A DNA stretch of 32,474 nucleotides from Bacillota bacterium (GTDB lineage: Bacteria > Bacillota > Clostridia > Lachnospirales > Lachnospiraceae), in NCBI GenBank assembly GCA_023424995.1, contig JAFADH010000135.1, positions 1 to 32,474 on the forward strand. Direction: 5' to 3'. The notes below the pieces were generated by a model. It was not told the origin of the DNA. It saw nothing but the letters and a program-made list of their open reading frames with translations, and did no database searches. Of the stretch, positions 25,155 to 32,474 are shown in pieces (position 1 is the first letter of the stretch; each line of letters opens with the position of its first letter). The position numbers and the translations under genes were made by a program.

Positions 25155-25583
25155 TTAAAAGATCTTATATCTCGGCTTTTCTTCCTTCAGCAGGATAAAT
25201 CTCAAAAAATCATCCGATACAATCGCAATGACGGACAGGAAAAACCAGATATTTGTATACAGCAGGCAGATCTGCCCCATCAGATTATACGGGTACGCCG
25301 AATAATCCCATACATCCAGCTTTAACCATACATTGACGATGAGCCCCACGATAAATTCCACCACGGTAACGATGATTGCGGATATGAGCATCTGGCTGAC
25401 CAGGGCCATCTCCCAGGTATAGATTTCATTCAATAATCCGATCAGGACGAAGCTGATGCCTCCGGCCACCAGCATGGAGATATGGGAGAAGCCCCGAAAC
25501 ATAATCTCTACCGCTCCGTACCCGAAGCCGCCTACCAGGAATAAAAACAAATATTTCAAAAAGTTATTTCTTGCCATCAGCAT
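25155..25583 (-). CDS. CmpB-like integral membrane protein, putative ABC transporter permease (142 aa)
   Basis: The protein has about four hydrophobic segments (10-25, 35-50, 60-85, 105-125) and the family run EFIVGLIVNVWLKLDVWDYS, which I associate with the small membrane family annotated as putative ABC transporter permease (CmpB-like, PF06541). No ATPase subunit is adjacent, so actual transport activity is unproven. GAGG lies seven bases before ATG 25583; a second in-frame ATG follows at 25577. It converges with the DUF2156 gene across 39 bases, and upstream lies the terminator at 25724-25756. Confidence 0.8.
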   Translation of the reverse strand: MLMARNNFLKYLFLFLVGGFGYGAVEIMFRGFSHISMLVAGGISFVLIGLLNEIYTWEMALVSQMLISAIIVTVVEFIVGLIVNVWLKLDVWDYSAYPYNLMGQICLLYTNIWFFLSVIAIVSDDFLRFILLKEEKPRYKIF

Positions 25584-25723
25584 AGGAACACCTCATATAT
25601 TCTTTATAGGATAAGCTGTCTAAGCTTGCGAAAACCGGTTCGGTATTATAAGATACCCAGCCAGTTTTATTATCATACAATATAATATACTCAGTTTGAT
25701 AAAAAAATGCCTTTTTCTCCATG

Positions 25724-25756
25724 AAAAAAAGGACAGTTATGGGACTGTCCTTTTTT
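25724..25756 (-). terminator. Strong terminator, downstream of ftsH
   Basis: GGACAGT (25731-25737) and ACTGTCC (25744-25750) form a 7-bp stem flanked by A7 and T6, so it works in both directions. TTCTCC (25715-25720) and GGAGAA (25759-25764) can extend it. It is the first terminator past the ftsH stop codon, about 150 bases downstream. It would also end a short transcript from 25822. Confidence 0.9.
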
Positions 25757-25822
25757 CCGGAGAAGGTATTTTTGTTACTTATGGGGGTGTAGCAAAAACT
25801 ATATAATGTATTGGGGTTTACG
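25724..25822 (-). ncRNA. Possible short RNA, about 100 nt
   Basis: A promoter at 25829-25858 and the terminator at 25724-25756 define a leftward unit of about 100 bases with no good open reading frame. The frame open here (25866-25564) lacks a ribosome binding site and crosses the terminator. The unit would lie between ftsH and the CmpB-like gene. It may simply be the promoter of a partly terminated leader for the CmpB-like gene. Confidence 0.3.
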
Positions 25823-25828
25823 TTTATT

Positions 25829-25858
25829 AGTATAACACGCTTATGGAGATAAGTGTGC
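25829..25858 (-). promoter_or_regulatory. Extended -10 promoter with operator-like inverted repeat
   Basis: On the minus strand TGTTATACT contains a TATACT -10 (25829-25834) with an extended TG. Directly upstream lies an inverted repeat with 10-base arms (ACACGCTTAT at 25835-25844, ATAAGTGTGC at 25849-25858, 8 of 10 positions matching) around a 4-base centre. It occupies the spacer and -35 region, where no good -35 box is seen. This is the geometry of a repressor or activator site. The spacer 25584-25909 contains nothing else beyond the terminator. Confidence 0.45.
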
Positions 25859-25909
25859 ACAAACATTACAAAATTTATAATTAATTTCCGTCATATTGCA
25901 CAATTCGAC

Positions 25910-27736
25910 TTATGCTGATTTCTGTTCAAAGAGAATTTCGAATTCCTCTCTGGTAATCCGTTCCTTCTCTATAAGAAGCTGCGCACAGGCTTCCAGTACA
26001 TCGCGGTATTCTGTCAGAATACGCTTTGCTTCCTGATAGCAGTCATCTATGATCGCCTTTACTTCATCATCGATCCGGTTTGCCACATTCTCACTGTAGC
26101 TTCTGGTATGGGCCAGATCCCTTCCGATGAACACCTCATCATCATCATTCTCATAGTTCACCATACCGATAGAATCGGAGAAGCCGTAGCGTGTGATCAT
26201 GGCTCTCGCCGTCTTGGTAGCCACCTTGATGTCCTGGGAGGCCCCGGTGGTGATATCGTCAAAGATCAGCTCTTCCGCTGCTCTTCCGCCAAGATCCACG
26301 ATGATTTCCTGTTTCATTCTGCCCTTGGTGTGGAACATCTCATCCTTCTCCGGCAGCGGCATGGTAAAGCCTGCTGCTCCGTTTCCGGTAGGAATGATGG
26401 AGATGGTATATACCGGACCTACATCCGGCAGCTTATGGAACAGGATCGCATGGCCTGCCTCATGATATGCCGTGATCCGTTTTTCCTTATCCGTGATGAC
26501 CTTGCTTTTCTTCTCAGTTCCGATCCCCACCTTAATAAAGGCCTTCTTAATATCTTCCGCATTAACGAAGCTGCGGTTCTCCCTGGCCGCACCGATGGCT
26601 GCTTCATTGAGCAGATTCTCAAGATCTGCTCCGGTAAAGCCGGCTGTGGTCTGAGCGACCTGCTTTAAATCCACATCATCACCCAGAGGCTTACCCTTGG
26701 CATGCACCTGAAGAATCTCTTCTCTGCCCTTGACATCGGGCCGTCCCACCGCGACCTTACGGTCAAAACGGCCGGGGCGGAGAATTGCGGGATCCAGGAT
26801 ATCCACACGGTTCGTGGCTGCCATTACGATGATGCCCTCATTCACACCGAAGCCGTCCATCTCTACCAGCAGCTGGTTCAGCGTCTGTTCTCTTTCATCA
26901 TGTCCGCCGCCCATACCGGTCCCTCTGCGTCTTGCCACGGCATCGATCTCATCGATGAATACGATACATGGGGAATTCTTCTTTGCCTCTTCAAACAGGT
27001 CCCTTACTCTGGAGGCGCCGACACCGACGAACATCTCCACAAAATCGGAACCGGAGATTGAGAAAAAGGGTACTCCGGCTTCTCCTGCCACCGCTTTGCC
27101 AAGCAAGGTCTTTCCGGTTCCCGGAGGTCCTACCAGGAGCACACCCTTGGGAATTCTTGCACCTACCTGTATATACTTCTTCGGAGACTTTAAAAAGTCT
27201 ACGATTTCCTTCAGTTCATCCTTTTCCTCATCAAGACCGGCCACATTCTTAAAGGTCGTGGTCTTATTTTCCTCCGTGGTCATCTTAGCACGGCTTTTAC
27301 CGAAGTTCATTACCTTATTATTACCTCCCCCCACACTTGCTTGATTCGAAAGAAAGGAAAATAATATAATCACTACGATAAATACCAGAATATAAGGCAA
27401 TACCGAGGTTAAGAACCAATTTTCCTTCGGTACGTCATTAAAGACTAACTCAATATCGGTATTGATTACCATATCCTTGATCGAGTTAACATCGGGTATC
27501 GCGAATGCTTTACTGGAATCGTCGGCCAAATTAACCGTAACGATACCGGTAGGCACTTCTTTATTCTGATCAATCTCGATGGATTTAACCTGACCCTTCT
27601 CCACATCACTTACAAACTGTTGATAAGTATATTTCTCCGATCTATTAAAATCAAAACTATTCGATAACCCTATGGCTATAATTACTATCAGCAGTATAAT
27701 GACATAGAAGCCATATCCCTTCATCTGTTTTCTCAC
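25910..27736 (-). CDS. ftsH: ATP-dependent zinc metalloprotease FtsH
   Basis: FtsH is a hexameric membrane AAA+ protease that degrades misfolded membrane proteins and short-lived regulators. The 608-residue protein has two membrane segments (10-26 and 111-130) around an extracellular domain, the AAA+ domain with Walker A GPPGTGKT (203-210) and Walker B IVFIDEID (258-265), and the zinc site HEAGH (425-429). The start is GTG at 27736, which has AAGGAGG seven bases upstream; the in-frame ATG at 27724 has none suitably placed. It follows hpt in the same direction after 88 bases. The C-terminal tail after the protease domain is short, as in many Firmicutes. Confidence 0.97.
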   Translation of the reverse strand: MRKQMKGYGFYVIILLIVIIAIGLSNSFDFNRSEKYTYQQFVSDVEKGQVKSIEIDQNKEVPTGIVTVNLADDSSKAFAIPDVNSIKDMVINTDIELVFNDVPKENWFLTSVLPYILVFIVVIILFSFLSNQASVGGGNNKVMNFGKSRAKMTTEENKTTTFKNVAGLDEEKDELKEIVDFLKSPKKYIQVGARIPKGVLLVGPPGTGKTLLGKAVAGEAGVPFFSISGSDFVEMFVGVGASRVRDLFEEAKKNSPCIVFIDEIDAVARRRGTGMGGGHDEREQTLNQLLVEMDGFGVNEGIIVMAATNRVDILDPAILRPGRFDRKVAVGRPDVKGREEILQVHAKGKPLGDDVDLKQVAQTTAGFTGADLENLLNEAAIGAARENRSFVNAEDIKKAFIKVGIGTEKKSKVITDKEKRITAYHEAGHAILFHKLPDVGPVYTISIIPTGNGAAGFTMPLPEKDEMFHTKGRMKQEIIVDLGGRAAEELIFDDITTGASQDIKVATKTARAMITRYGFSDSIGMVNYENDDDEVFIGRDLAHTRSYSENVANRIDDEVKAIIDDCYQEAKRILTEYRDVLEACAQLLIEKERITREEFEILFEQKSA

Positions 27737-27824
27737 TGAACAACCTCCTTGTTATGGATATTTGCATAATCTGATAAACTTGTATATTTATAATACTTTG
27801 ATCCGGTTTCCTATGGCGCTTCCC

Positions 27825-28346
27825 TTACGACTCTACCACCCCGACAAAGGGAAGATTCCTATAATACTGGTCGTAGTCAAGACCGTAACCCACCACAAAT
27901 TCATCCGGTATAACAAAACCGACATACTTGACATCTACATTGGTAACTCTTCGGTCCGGTTTATCTAAAAGAGTGCAGATGGACAGACTCTCAGGCGCTC
28001 TGGCCAGGAGTAATTCCTTAAGATATGCCAGTGTATTGCCGGAATCGATAATATCCTCCAGAATTAATACATCCTTCCCCTGGACGGACTCATCCAGATC
28101 CTTTAAGATACGGACTCTGCCAGAGCTTACCGTCTCACTTCCGTAGCTTGATACGGACATGAAATCTATGGTCACAGGGATGGTAAGTCTCTTCGCCAGC
28201 TCACAGGTAAAAAATACACTGCCCTTCAGGATACAGATCAGATGGATCGTTCTGCCCTCATATTCTTTACTGATCTGTTCCGCCAGCTCCTTAATCCTCT
28301 TATTTACCTGTTCCTCCGATATCATTACTCTTACGTTGCCTGTCAT
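27825..28346 (-). CDS. hpt: Hypoxanthine phosphoribosyltransferase
   Basis: This purine-salvage enzyme joins hypoxanthine or guanine to PRPP to make IMP or GMP. The 173-residue protein has the PRPP-binding motif ILEDIIDSGNTL, the DFMSVSSYGSETVSSG loop and the base-binding region ending VGYGLDYDQYYRNLP. All are as in Firmicute Hpt. GGAGG lies nine bases before ATG 28346. That start lies 47 bases inside the end of tilS, an overlap compatible with translational coupling; a second ATG at 28325 would shorten the overlap to 26 bases. The order tilS-hpt-ftsH is conserved across Firmicutes. Confidence 0.95.
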   Translation of the reverse strand: MTGNVRVMISEEQVNKRIKELAEQISKEYEGRTIHLICILKGSVFFTCELAKRLTIPVTIDFMSVSSYGSETVSSGRVRILKDLDESVQGKDVLILEDIIDSGNTLAYLKELLLARAPESLSICTLLDKPDRRVTNVDVKYVGFVIPDEFVVGYGLDYDQYYRNLPFVGVVES

Positions 28347-29781
28347 TCTTCTTTTCCTCCAAATCCAGCAAATTCATCAAAAGTATATTCTTCGTGGTTG
28401 GCTCCACTTTATATTTTTCACTCATGCGTTCCCCGGCTCCCGGGATCCACACTACATGACTACCGTCGGTGATTAAAATCTGACTGTCCCGAAGCTCCTG
28501 CGGTATCTTCTGATCAATAAAGTAATCCTTCAGCCTTTTACTTCCGCCCGATTCGTTGATCTGAATGTAATCGCCTTCTTTTCGGCTTCTGATTTCAACA
28601 GCATTCTCTATTTTATCATAATCAATCCACTTCATACAACTACTTTTCGGGATTGGTTCGATTTTTTCATAATTTATTAATTTTGTTTCTAAAATCTTAT
28701 GAATCTGCGGAATTACCGTATGTCCCGGGATCTTGACGGGGATTGGCTCCATCTGCGGCCGGGCTGCCTTGGTATTCCCTTCCCCGGCAGGATACAGCTT
28801 TATGTCCCCATAACCGCGTTCCGCTGTTATATTATATGGCAGATGCAGTCTCTTTCCCACCTGCTTACCTGTCAATCCAATAATTGCTTCCACATGCTTC
28901 GTCTCAAGATCCTTCCGGCTGTCCGCCAGCTTTTCCAATGCCAGGCGTACAAGCCCCTGCTGAAGAATCTCCGGCGCTTTTAAAAAACCGTCCGCATTGA
29001 TTGAATATCCTTTTTTCTCCCTTCTGACTAATTTATGAAACAAAAGGGCCACTTGTGAATCTATATATTCCGCAGCCTGAGAAAGCTTTAAGGCCGCTTC
29101 GTTAATATTGCCGACCGCACCGGAATTGATCTCCTCCGCTGCAAACTTTAGAATCCGGCTGCGGATCTTATTCCGGGTATAATCCTCCGTAAGATTGGAA
29201 GAATCCGTACGATAAGCAATGTCTTCCCGCTCCAGCAATTCTTCGATTTCCTTCCGTTCCAGGCACAGCAGGGGACGGATCAAGAGAATCTCACCAAAAG
29301 CTTCTAGGATGCTCCGTTTGGGACTGATTCCGGATAACCCTTTCAGTCCGGTGCCCCGGAACAGGTTGAATAATACGGTCTCCGCATTATCATTCTTATT
29401 ATGGGCTACTGCTATCTTATTACACTTTTGTCTGCTGCAGATCTCAAGAAATGCCTCGTAACGCACCTTGCGTCCGGCTTCCTCCTCCGACAGCCCCTGT
29501 TCCGCTGCCAGCTGCCTGACATTAACACCGTATCGGTAGAATTCGACCCCCCATCGGTTACACAGCTGCTCCACATACTGCTCATCCCGGTCAGCTTCTT
29601 CTCCCCGGATTCCATGGTTGACATGAACGGCAATCAAAGCGGCTTCCTTATCCCGGCAAAGCCTTCGAAGAGCATGTAAAAGGCAGACAGAATCAGCACC
29701 ACCGGATACTCCGACAACAATTCTGTCTCCTGGTTCAATCATTTTGTTTGCAGTTATATATTCTGATATTTTATCAAGCAT
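28300..29781 (-). CDS. tilS: tRNA(Ile)-lysidine synthase
   Basis: TilS attaches lysine to C34 of the isoleucine CAU tRNA so that it decodes AUA. The 493-residue protein begins MLDKISEYITANKMIEPGDRIVVGVSGGADS, with the ATP pyrophosphatase P-loop SGGADS at 26-31. The C-terminal half has a TilS substrate-binding domain (about 380-470, SGGSKRLKDYFIDQKIP and then VVWIPG). The frame is open to 29886, but the upstream starts give an extension not seen in the family. AGGA lies just ahead of ATG 29781. It follows spoIIE and overlaps hpt, as in other Firmicutes. Confidence 0.95.
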   Translation of the reverse strand: MLDKISEYITANKMIEPGDRIVVGVSGGADSVCLLHALRRLCRDKEAALIAVHVNHGIRGEEADRDEQYVEQLCNRWGVEFYRYGVNVRQLAAEQGLSEEEAGRKVRYEAFLEICSRQKCNKIAVAHNKNDNAETVLFNLFRGTGLKGLSGISPKRSILEAFGEILLIRPLLCLERKEIEELLEREDIAYRTDSSNLTEDYTRNKIRSRILKFAAEEINSGAVGNINEAALKLSQAAEYIDSQVALLFHKLVRREKKGYSINADGFLKAPEILQQGLVRLALEKLADSRKDLETKHVEAIIGLTGKQVGKRLHLPYNITAERGYGDIKLYPAGEGNTKAARPQMEPIPVKIPGHTVIPQIHKILETKLINYEKIEPIPKSSCMKWIDYDKIENAVEIRSRKEGDYIQINESGGSKRLKDYFIDQKIPQELRDSQILITDGSHVVWIPGAGERMSEKYKVEPTTKNILLMNLLDLEEKKNDRQRKSNDIGGTGK

Positions 29782-29907
29782 ATTTATCCTATCCGTATCA
29801 TTTGCCGCAGGGGAGGTCACAACTTCATCCTGCAGGAGAACTCCCTGCATACTCAAAATCATAATCCTTTTATATCTATATTTCAATGCAATTTTATACT
29901 TACTTCT

Positions 29908-32196
29908 TTATTTTAACCATATTCCTGCAGTTATTACCGTCATATCATCTCTCGGAACATATTTCGTCTGGGAAAGAGCCTTGTCGATGATCCGGTTTGC
30001 AATCTCCTGGGGATTATTGCTCTTAATTCCCATAATCAGCTGCTCCATGAAGGCTTCTTTATTCACCTCATCAATGGAGTCCAGAACACCGTCGGTGACC
30101 ATGATTATGATATCTCCCTCATACAGCTTCTTGGTGACCGTATCATAATCCACATTCCCGAACATCCCAATGGGCAGAGTGGTGGAGCTGATGGTCTCTA
30201 CCCAGTGGTCCCGCTTGATGAAAGTAGCCGCAGCACCGATTTTGATGAATTCACAGATCCCCGTGAACAGGTTGATGATCCCCATATCGATGGTGGAGAA
30301 GGTCTGCTTATCGGATTGCAGTACAAGACTGGAATTAATCAGTTTAATTGCAGTCTCCGCTTTAAATCCTGCTTCTATCATCTGCTCCAGGAGAGACATA
30401 ACCGTCTCGCTTTCCTCACCGGCATCCTTGCCCGTTCCCATTCCGTCGGAAAGCGCAACCATGAATTCACCGGATTCCAGCTTCAAAATCGAGAAATTAT
30501 CCCCCGATACATTCTCCTTCATAGCCCGCGCCACACCGGTGAGCATCTTAAACTTCGTATCTGCCAGAAATGCAAAGGTTTCAAAATCCTTTGTAATTAC
30601 ATTCCTGGAAGCTTCCGAGGCCTTCATCTTCACCCCAAGCGCATCGGATATGATGGCTGCGGCCTCTTTCACAGTAACACAATGGTTGCCGTGGGTCGCC
30701 GCACTCAGATAGATTTCCTTTCTCATATCACCATGTTCAAATATGGTGATATCCTTGGCGATAATATGCTCCGAGCGCAATCTGCGCATGACCTTTTCTT
30801 CTTCGGAGCGGAGTCCTCTGGCTGTATCATAGATATCTCCTGTGATGTCCTGAATCACTGTGGACACCTCCTTAAGCTGTTCCGCAACCACCTCCCTGCT
30901 TTCAGAAATCCGGTTATGCCATATATGATTTAACTTTGCAATCTCAAAACCCCGGTTTGTCTCCCGGATGAATTCGTCGATGCTGATGCATTCCTCAAGA
31001 AAATCCTGGGGGATATCCTCCTTGCGAAGGACTCCCTTCTTCTCCGCTACTTCGAACATGGCTGCCGCCGCCTGATACGTATTTTGAAATCTCTGCTCCC
31101 AGCACCCGCTGCAGTTATCGCAATTCCTGCATAATTTCTCGGAGATATCCTCGAAGATCTGATTAACCTCCATCTGCTTTAGCTTTGACTGCTTTTCGGA
31201 GATCGTGTCCAGGGTCTTTGACAGCTTTAAAAAGGAATCGGAGAAGATTTTCATTCTGGCATTGGCTATCTTCTTCAGATTCTGGGTGGCAAGCTGCTCC
31301 TGTCTGCCGGTTCCTCCCGCTGCGTCCATCCGGAAGATGACACTTCCGGGAAGAAGCAGGAAGACAAGCACTGCCGAGGTTACCGCTCCTATCTGGGTCA
31401 GGGACAGCTCCATATCTTTATTCACATAGCCTAAGAGGGCTGCCGTAATCATATAGGTGAAAGCCAGCGGGAATCTCCCCATCTCCCGAAAAACCGCCGG
31501 TAATATTCCCATAATCGTATACATGCCCACGTCGGCAATGGGCGCACCGCGAAGGCACAGCGCAAAGCCGCAGACCGCGCCTGTTATTGCCCCCTGGCCG
31601 ACTCCGTACCGGTAGGTAAAGTATAATATGATAAAATAAACCGCCGTCTCCAGAGGAGCCACATATTTATTATCAAGGACCGGCATGGCATAGATGGCCA
31701 CCGCAACAATCGCCGCTACACTGACCATCTGCTCATTCGTCAGCCGGTATCCCTTGGTGGTATTTATAACGAAGTCAATGCCGTTCCGGAACATCCCGGC
31801 AGATACAATCGCTATGACCGCCTCCAGGACAGCCAGGGTAACATGCTCTGAGAATTTACCTCCTGCCGATATCTCCATTAAAGAAAAGATGCAAAGGATC
31901 ACTGCCGGTAAAAAAAGCAATAACGATTTTGGAAACTCCCTTTTCTTATATAACGGAGATTCCACCAAAATCAACGTTGCAATCATGGTTAATGCATATT
32001 TTATTATCTGTGACGGTTCCATGGCCGTGGCTATTCCCAAAAAGGCTACGGTAAATGCGAAGCCCTTACCGGTATTGCATAACACGGCCGCCGTAAAATA
32101 TCCGATTGCCAGAGGATTCATCCCGGTAAATACCGCCCTGGATATCACAAATCCAAACAAATGAATCAACAAAGTTCTTCTACTAATACTTTTCAT
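29908..32196 (-). CDS. spoIIE: Stage II sporulation protein E, PP2C-type phosphatase
   Basis: SpoIIE dephosphorylates the anti-anti-sigma factor SpoIIAA, freeing sigma-F in the forespore, and also helps polar septation. The 762-residue protein has an N-terminal membrane domain (about 10 segments, up to about 300), a linker with a Cys-rich CRNCDNCSGCW (about 355-365), and a C-terminal PP2C phosphatase domain (about 550-762). Metal-site motifs are SDGMGTGKDAGEE near 583, TDGVLDSIDE and RDDMTVITAG. Length is close to B. subtilis SpoIIE (about 827). GGGGGA lies five to six bases before the ATG. A Spo0A-type promoter lies upstream. The terminator at the right edge indicates that transcription starts here. 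Confidence 0.97.
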   Translation of the reverse strand: MKSISRRTLLIHLFGFVISRAVFTGMNPLAIGYFTAAVLCNTGKGFAFTVAFLGIATAMEPSQIIKYALTMIATLILVESPLYKKREFPKSLLLFLPAVILCIFSLMEISAGGKFSEHVTLAVLEAVIAIVSAGMFRNGIDFVINTTKGYRLTNEQMVSVAAIVAVAIYAMPVLDNKYVAPLETAVYFIILYFTYRYGVGQGAITGAVCGFALCLRGAPIADVGMYTIMGILPAVFREMGRFPLAFTYMITAALLGYVNKDMELSLTQIGAVTSAVLVFLLLPGSVIFRMDAAGGTGRQEQLATQNLKKIANARMKIFSDSFLKLSKTLDTISEKQSKLKQMEVNQIFEDISEKLCRNCDNCSGCWEQRFQNTYQAAAAMFEVAEKKGVLRKEDIPQDFLEECISIDEFIRETNRGFEIAKLNHIWHNRISESREVVAEQLKEVSTVIQDITGDIYDTARGLRSEEEKVMRRLRSEHIIAKDITIFEHGDMRKEIYLSAATHGNHCVTVKEAAAIISDALGVKMKASEASRNVITKDFETFAFLADTKFKMLTGVARAMKENVSGDNFSILKLESGEFMVALSDGMGTGKDAGEESETVMSLLEQMIEAGFKAETAIKLINSSLVLQSDKQTFSTIDMGIINLFTGICEFIKIGAAATFIKRDHWVETISSTTLPIGMFGNVDYDTVTKKLYEGDIIIMVTDGVLDSIDEVNKEAFMEQLIMGIKSNNPQEIANRIIDKALSQTKYVPRDDMTVITAGIWLK

Positions 32197-32220
32197 ACGA
32201 GTCCCCCATACCTTTCATAA

Positions 32221-32241
32221 CCTGCAGAATAAGGCTGCAGG
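32221..32241 (-). other. Inverted repeat in the spoIIE 5' leader
   Basis: CCTGCAG (32221-32227) and CTGCAGG (32235-32241) form a 7-bp stem around a 7-nt loop. It sits between the promoter and the start codon of spoIIE, about 25 bases upstream of the ATG. It may be an operator or a leader hairpin. Confidence 0.4.
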
Positions 32242-32273
32242 CGCAAATTTAGCGAATTCTGTGCTGTGCGTCT

Positions 32274-32307
32274 ATTATAGGTAGGGTAAATTGAAATCTT
32301 TGTCAAA
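32274..32307 (-). promoter_or_regulatory. Spo0A-type promoter of spoIIE with 21-bp spacer
   Basis: On the minus strand a perfect TTGACA (32301-32306) and a perfect TATAAT (32274-32279) are 21 bases apart instead of 17. B. subtilis spoIIE and spoIIG promoters have the same long spacing (about 21-22 bases) and are activated by Spo0A bound over the -35. The plus strand reads TGTCAAA at 32301-32307, six of seven bases of the 0A box TGTCGAA. Confidence 0.75.
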
Positions 32308-32443
32308 ACATATCCTGATCCGATAAAAACTTTCTGACAATTCCTCCGTTAAAAAGTCGATAATCACGAATTAAGGGGGTTAAGTCCGTTTAAGAACATA
32401 ATTCAGCTAAGGACGGTTTCTCCTTCTCAGTACATTATTACAT

Positions 32444-32469
32444 AAAAAAAGAGCCGTTATCAACGACCC
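32444..32469 (-). terminator. Terminator of a gene right of the window
   Basis: On the minus strand GGGTCGTT pairs with AACGGCTC (two G-U pairs) around a 3-base loop, followed by seven T. It would end a leftward gene outside the window and isolate spoIIE. Confidence 0.75.
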
Positions 32470-32474
32470 CTTAC

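Noticed and set aside
25564..25866. 100-codon frame on the minus strand upstream of the CmpB-like gene
   Set aside because: It crosses a strong terminator, has no ribosome binding site and overlaps the CmpB-like gene start.
26730..27344. 204-codon plus-strand frame opposite ftsH
   Set aside because: It is antisense to ftsH codons, Ser/Pro-rich as such shadows are, and has no family similarity.

Overview
The window looks like chromosomal DNA of a spore-forming, anaerobic Firmicute of the class Clostridia, most likely Lachnospiraceae. The evidence is a sporulation phosphatase gene (spoIIE) followed by tilS, hpt and ftsH in the usual Firmicute order, strong AGGAGG-type ribosome binding sites, the family mix (VanW/G5 protein, CheX, DUF2156, DUF4080 radical SAM, CmpB-like membrane protein) and moderate G+C with AT-rich spacers. 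No rRNA, tRNA, CRISPR array, transposase or phage gene was seen. This is mostly core chromosome with two small AT-rich accessory patches, around 1-800 and 8650-9780.

Layout, left to right. 1-830: terminator of a gene outside the window and a small ADP-ribosyltransferase-like protein. 830-5100: rRNA methyltransferase RlmD, a YhaM-type exoribonuclease and a membrane-anchored HtrA-like protein whose catalytic triad appears lost. 5340-8632: a leftward run of a TPR-like/alpha-beta hydrolase, a small membrane protein, a Nudix hydrolase, a flavodoxin-fold protein with an iron-sulfur-type cysteine motif and a HAD-type hydrolase. 8633-9780: a MazF-type toxin with a helical N-terminal extension and no separate antitoxin. 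9895-14439: rightward mutS2 and a two-component system packed as one operon. 14463-15469: trmL and an orphan cheX, separated by a terminator. 15570-19834: a leftward operon of VanW/G5 protein, HypE-like AIR synthase, Lrp/AsnC regulator and class I aminotransferase. 19969-21066: a 34-residue Prli42-like membrane microprotein, a divergent membrane-anchored TPR-like protein, and a tandem pair of about 96-bp structured repeats. 21067-25583: nth, a B12-binding radical SAM protein, a DUF2156 protein with a hairpin-rich leader, and a CmpB-like membrane protein. 25724-32196: a possible short RNA, then ftsH, hpt, tilS and spoIIE read leftward. A terminator at the right edge isolates spoIIE from its upstream neighbour.

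How the genes fit together: spoIIE, tilS, hpt and ftsH form the classical sporulation/tRNA/purine-salvage/proteolysis cluster. The spoIIE promoter has a 21-bp spacer between its -35 and -10 boxes, as in Spo0A-activated sigma-A promoters of Bacillus. The VanW operon links a cell-envelope protein to an amino-acid aminotransferase and its likely Lrp/AsnC regulator. The least explained items are the duplicated structured repeat at 20780-20979, the short promoter-to-terminator unit at 25724-25858, the apparent pseudoprotease and the antitoxin-less MazF. No wholly new multi-gene system is evident.
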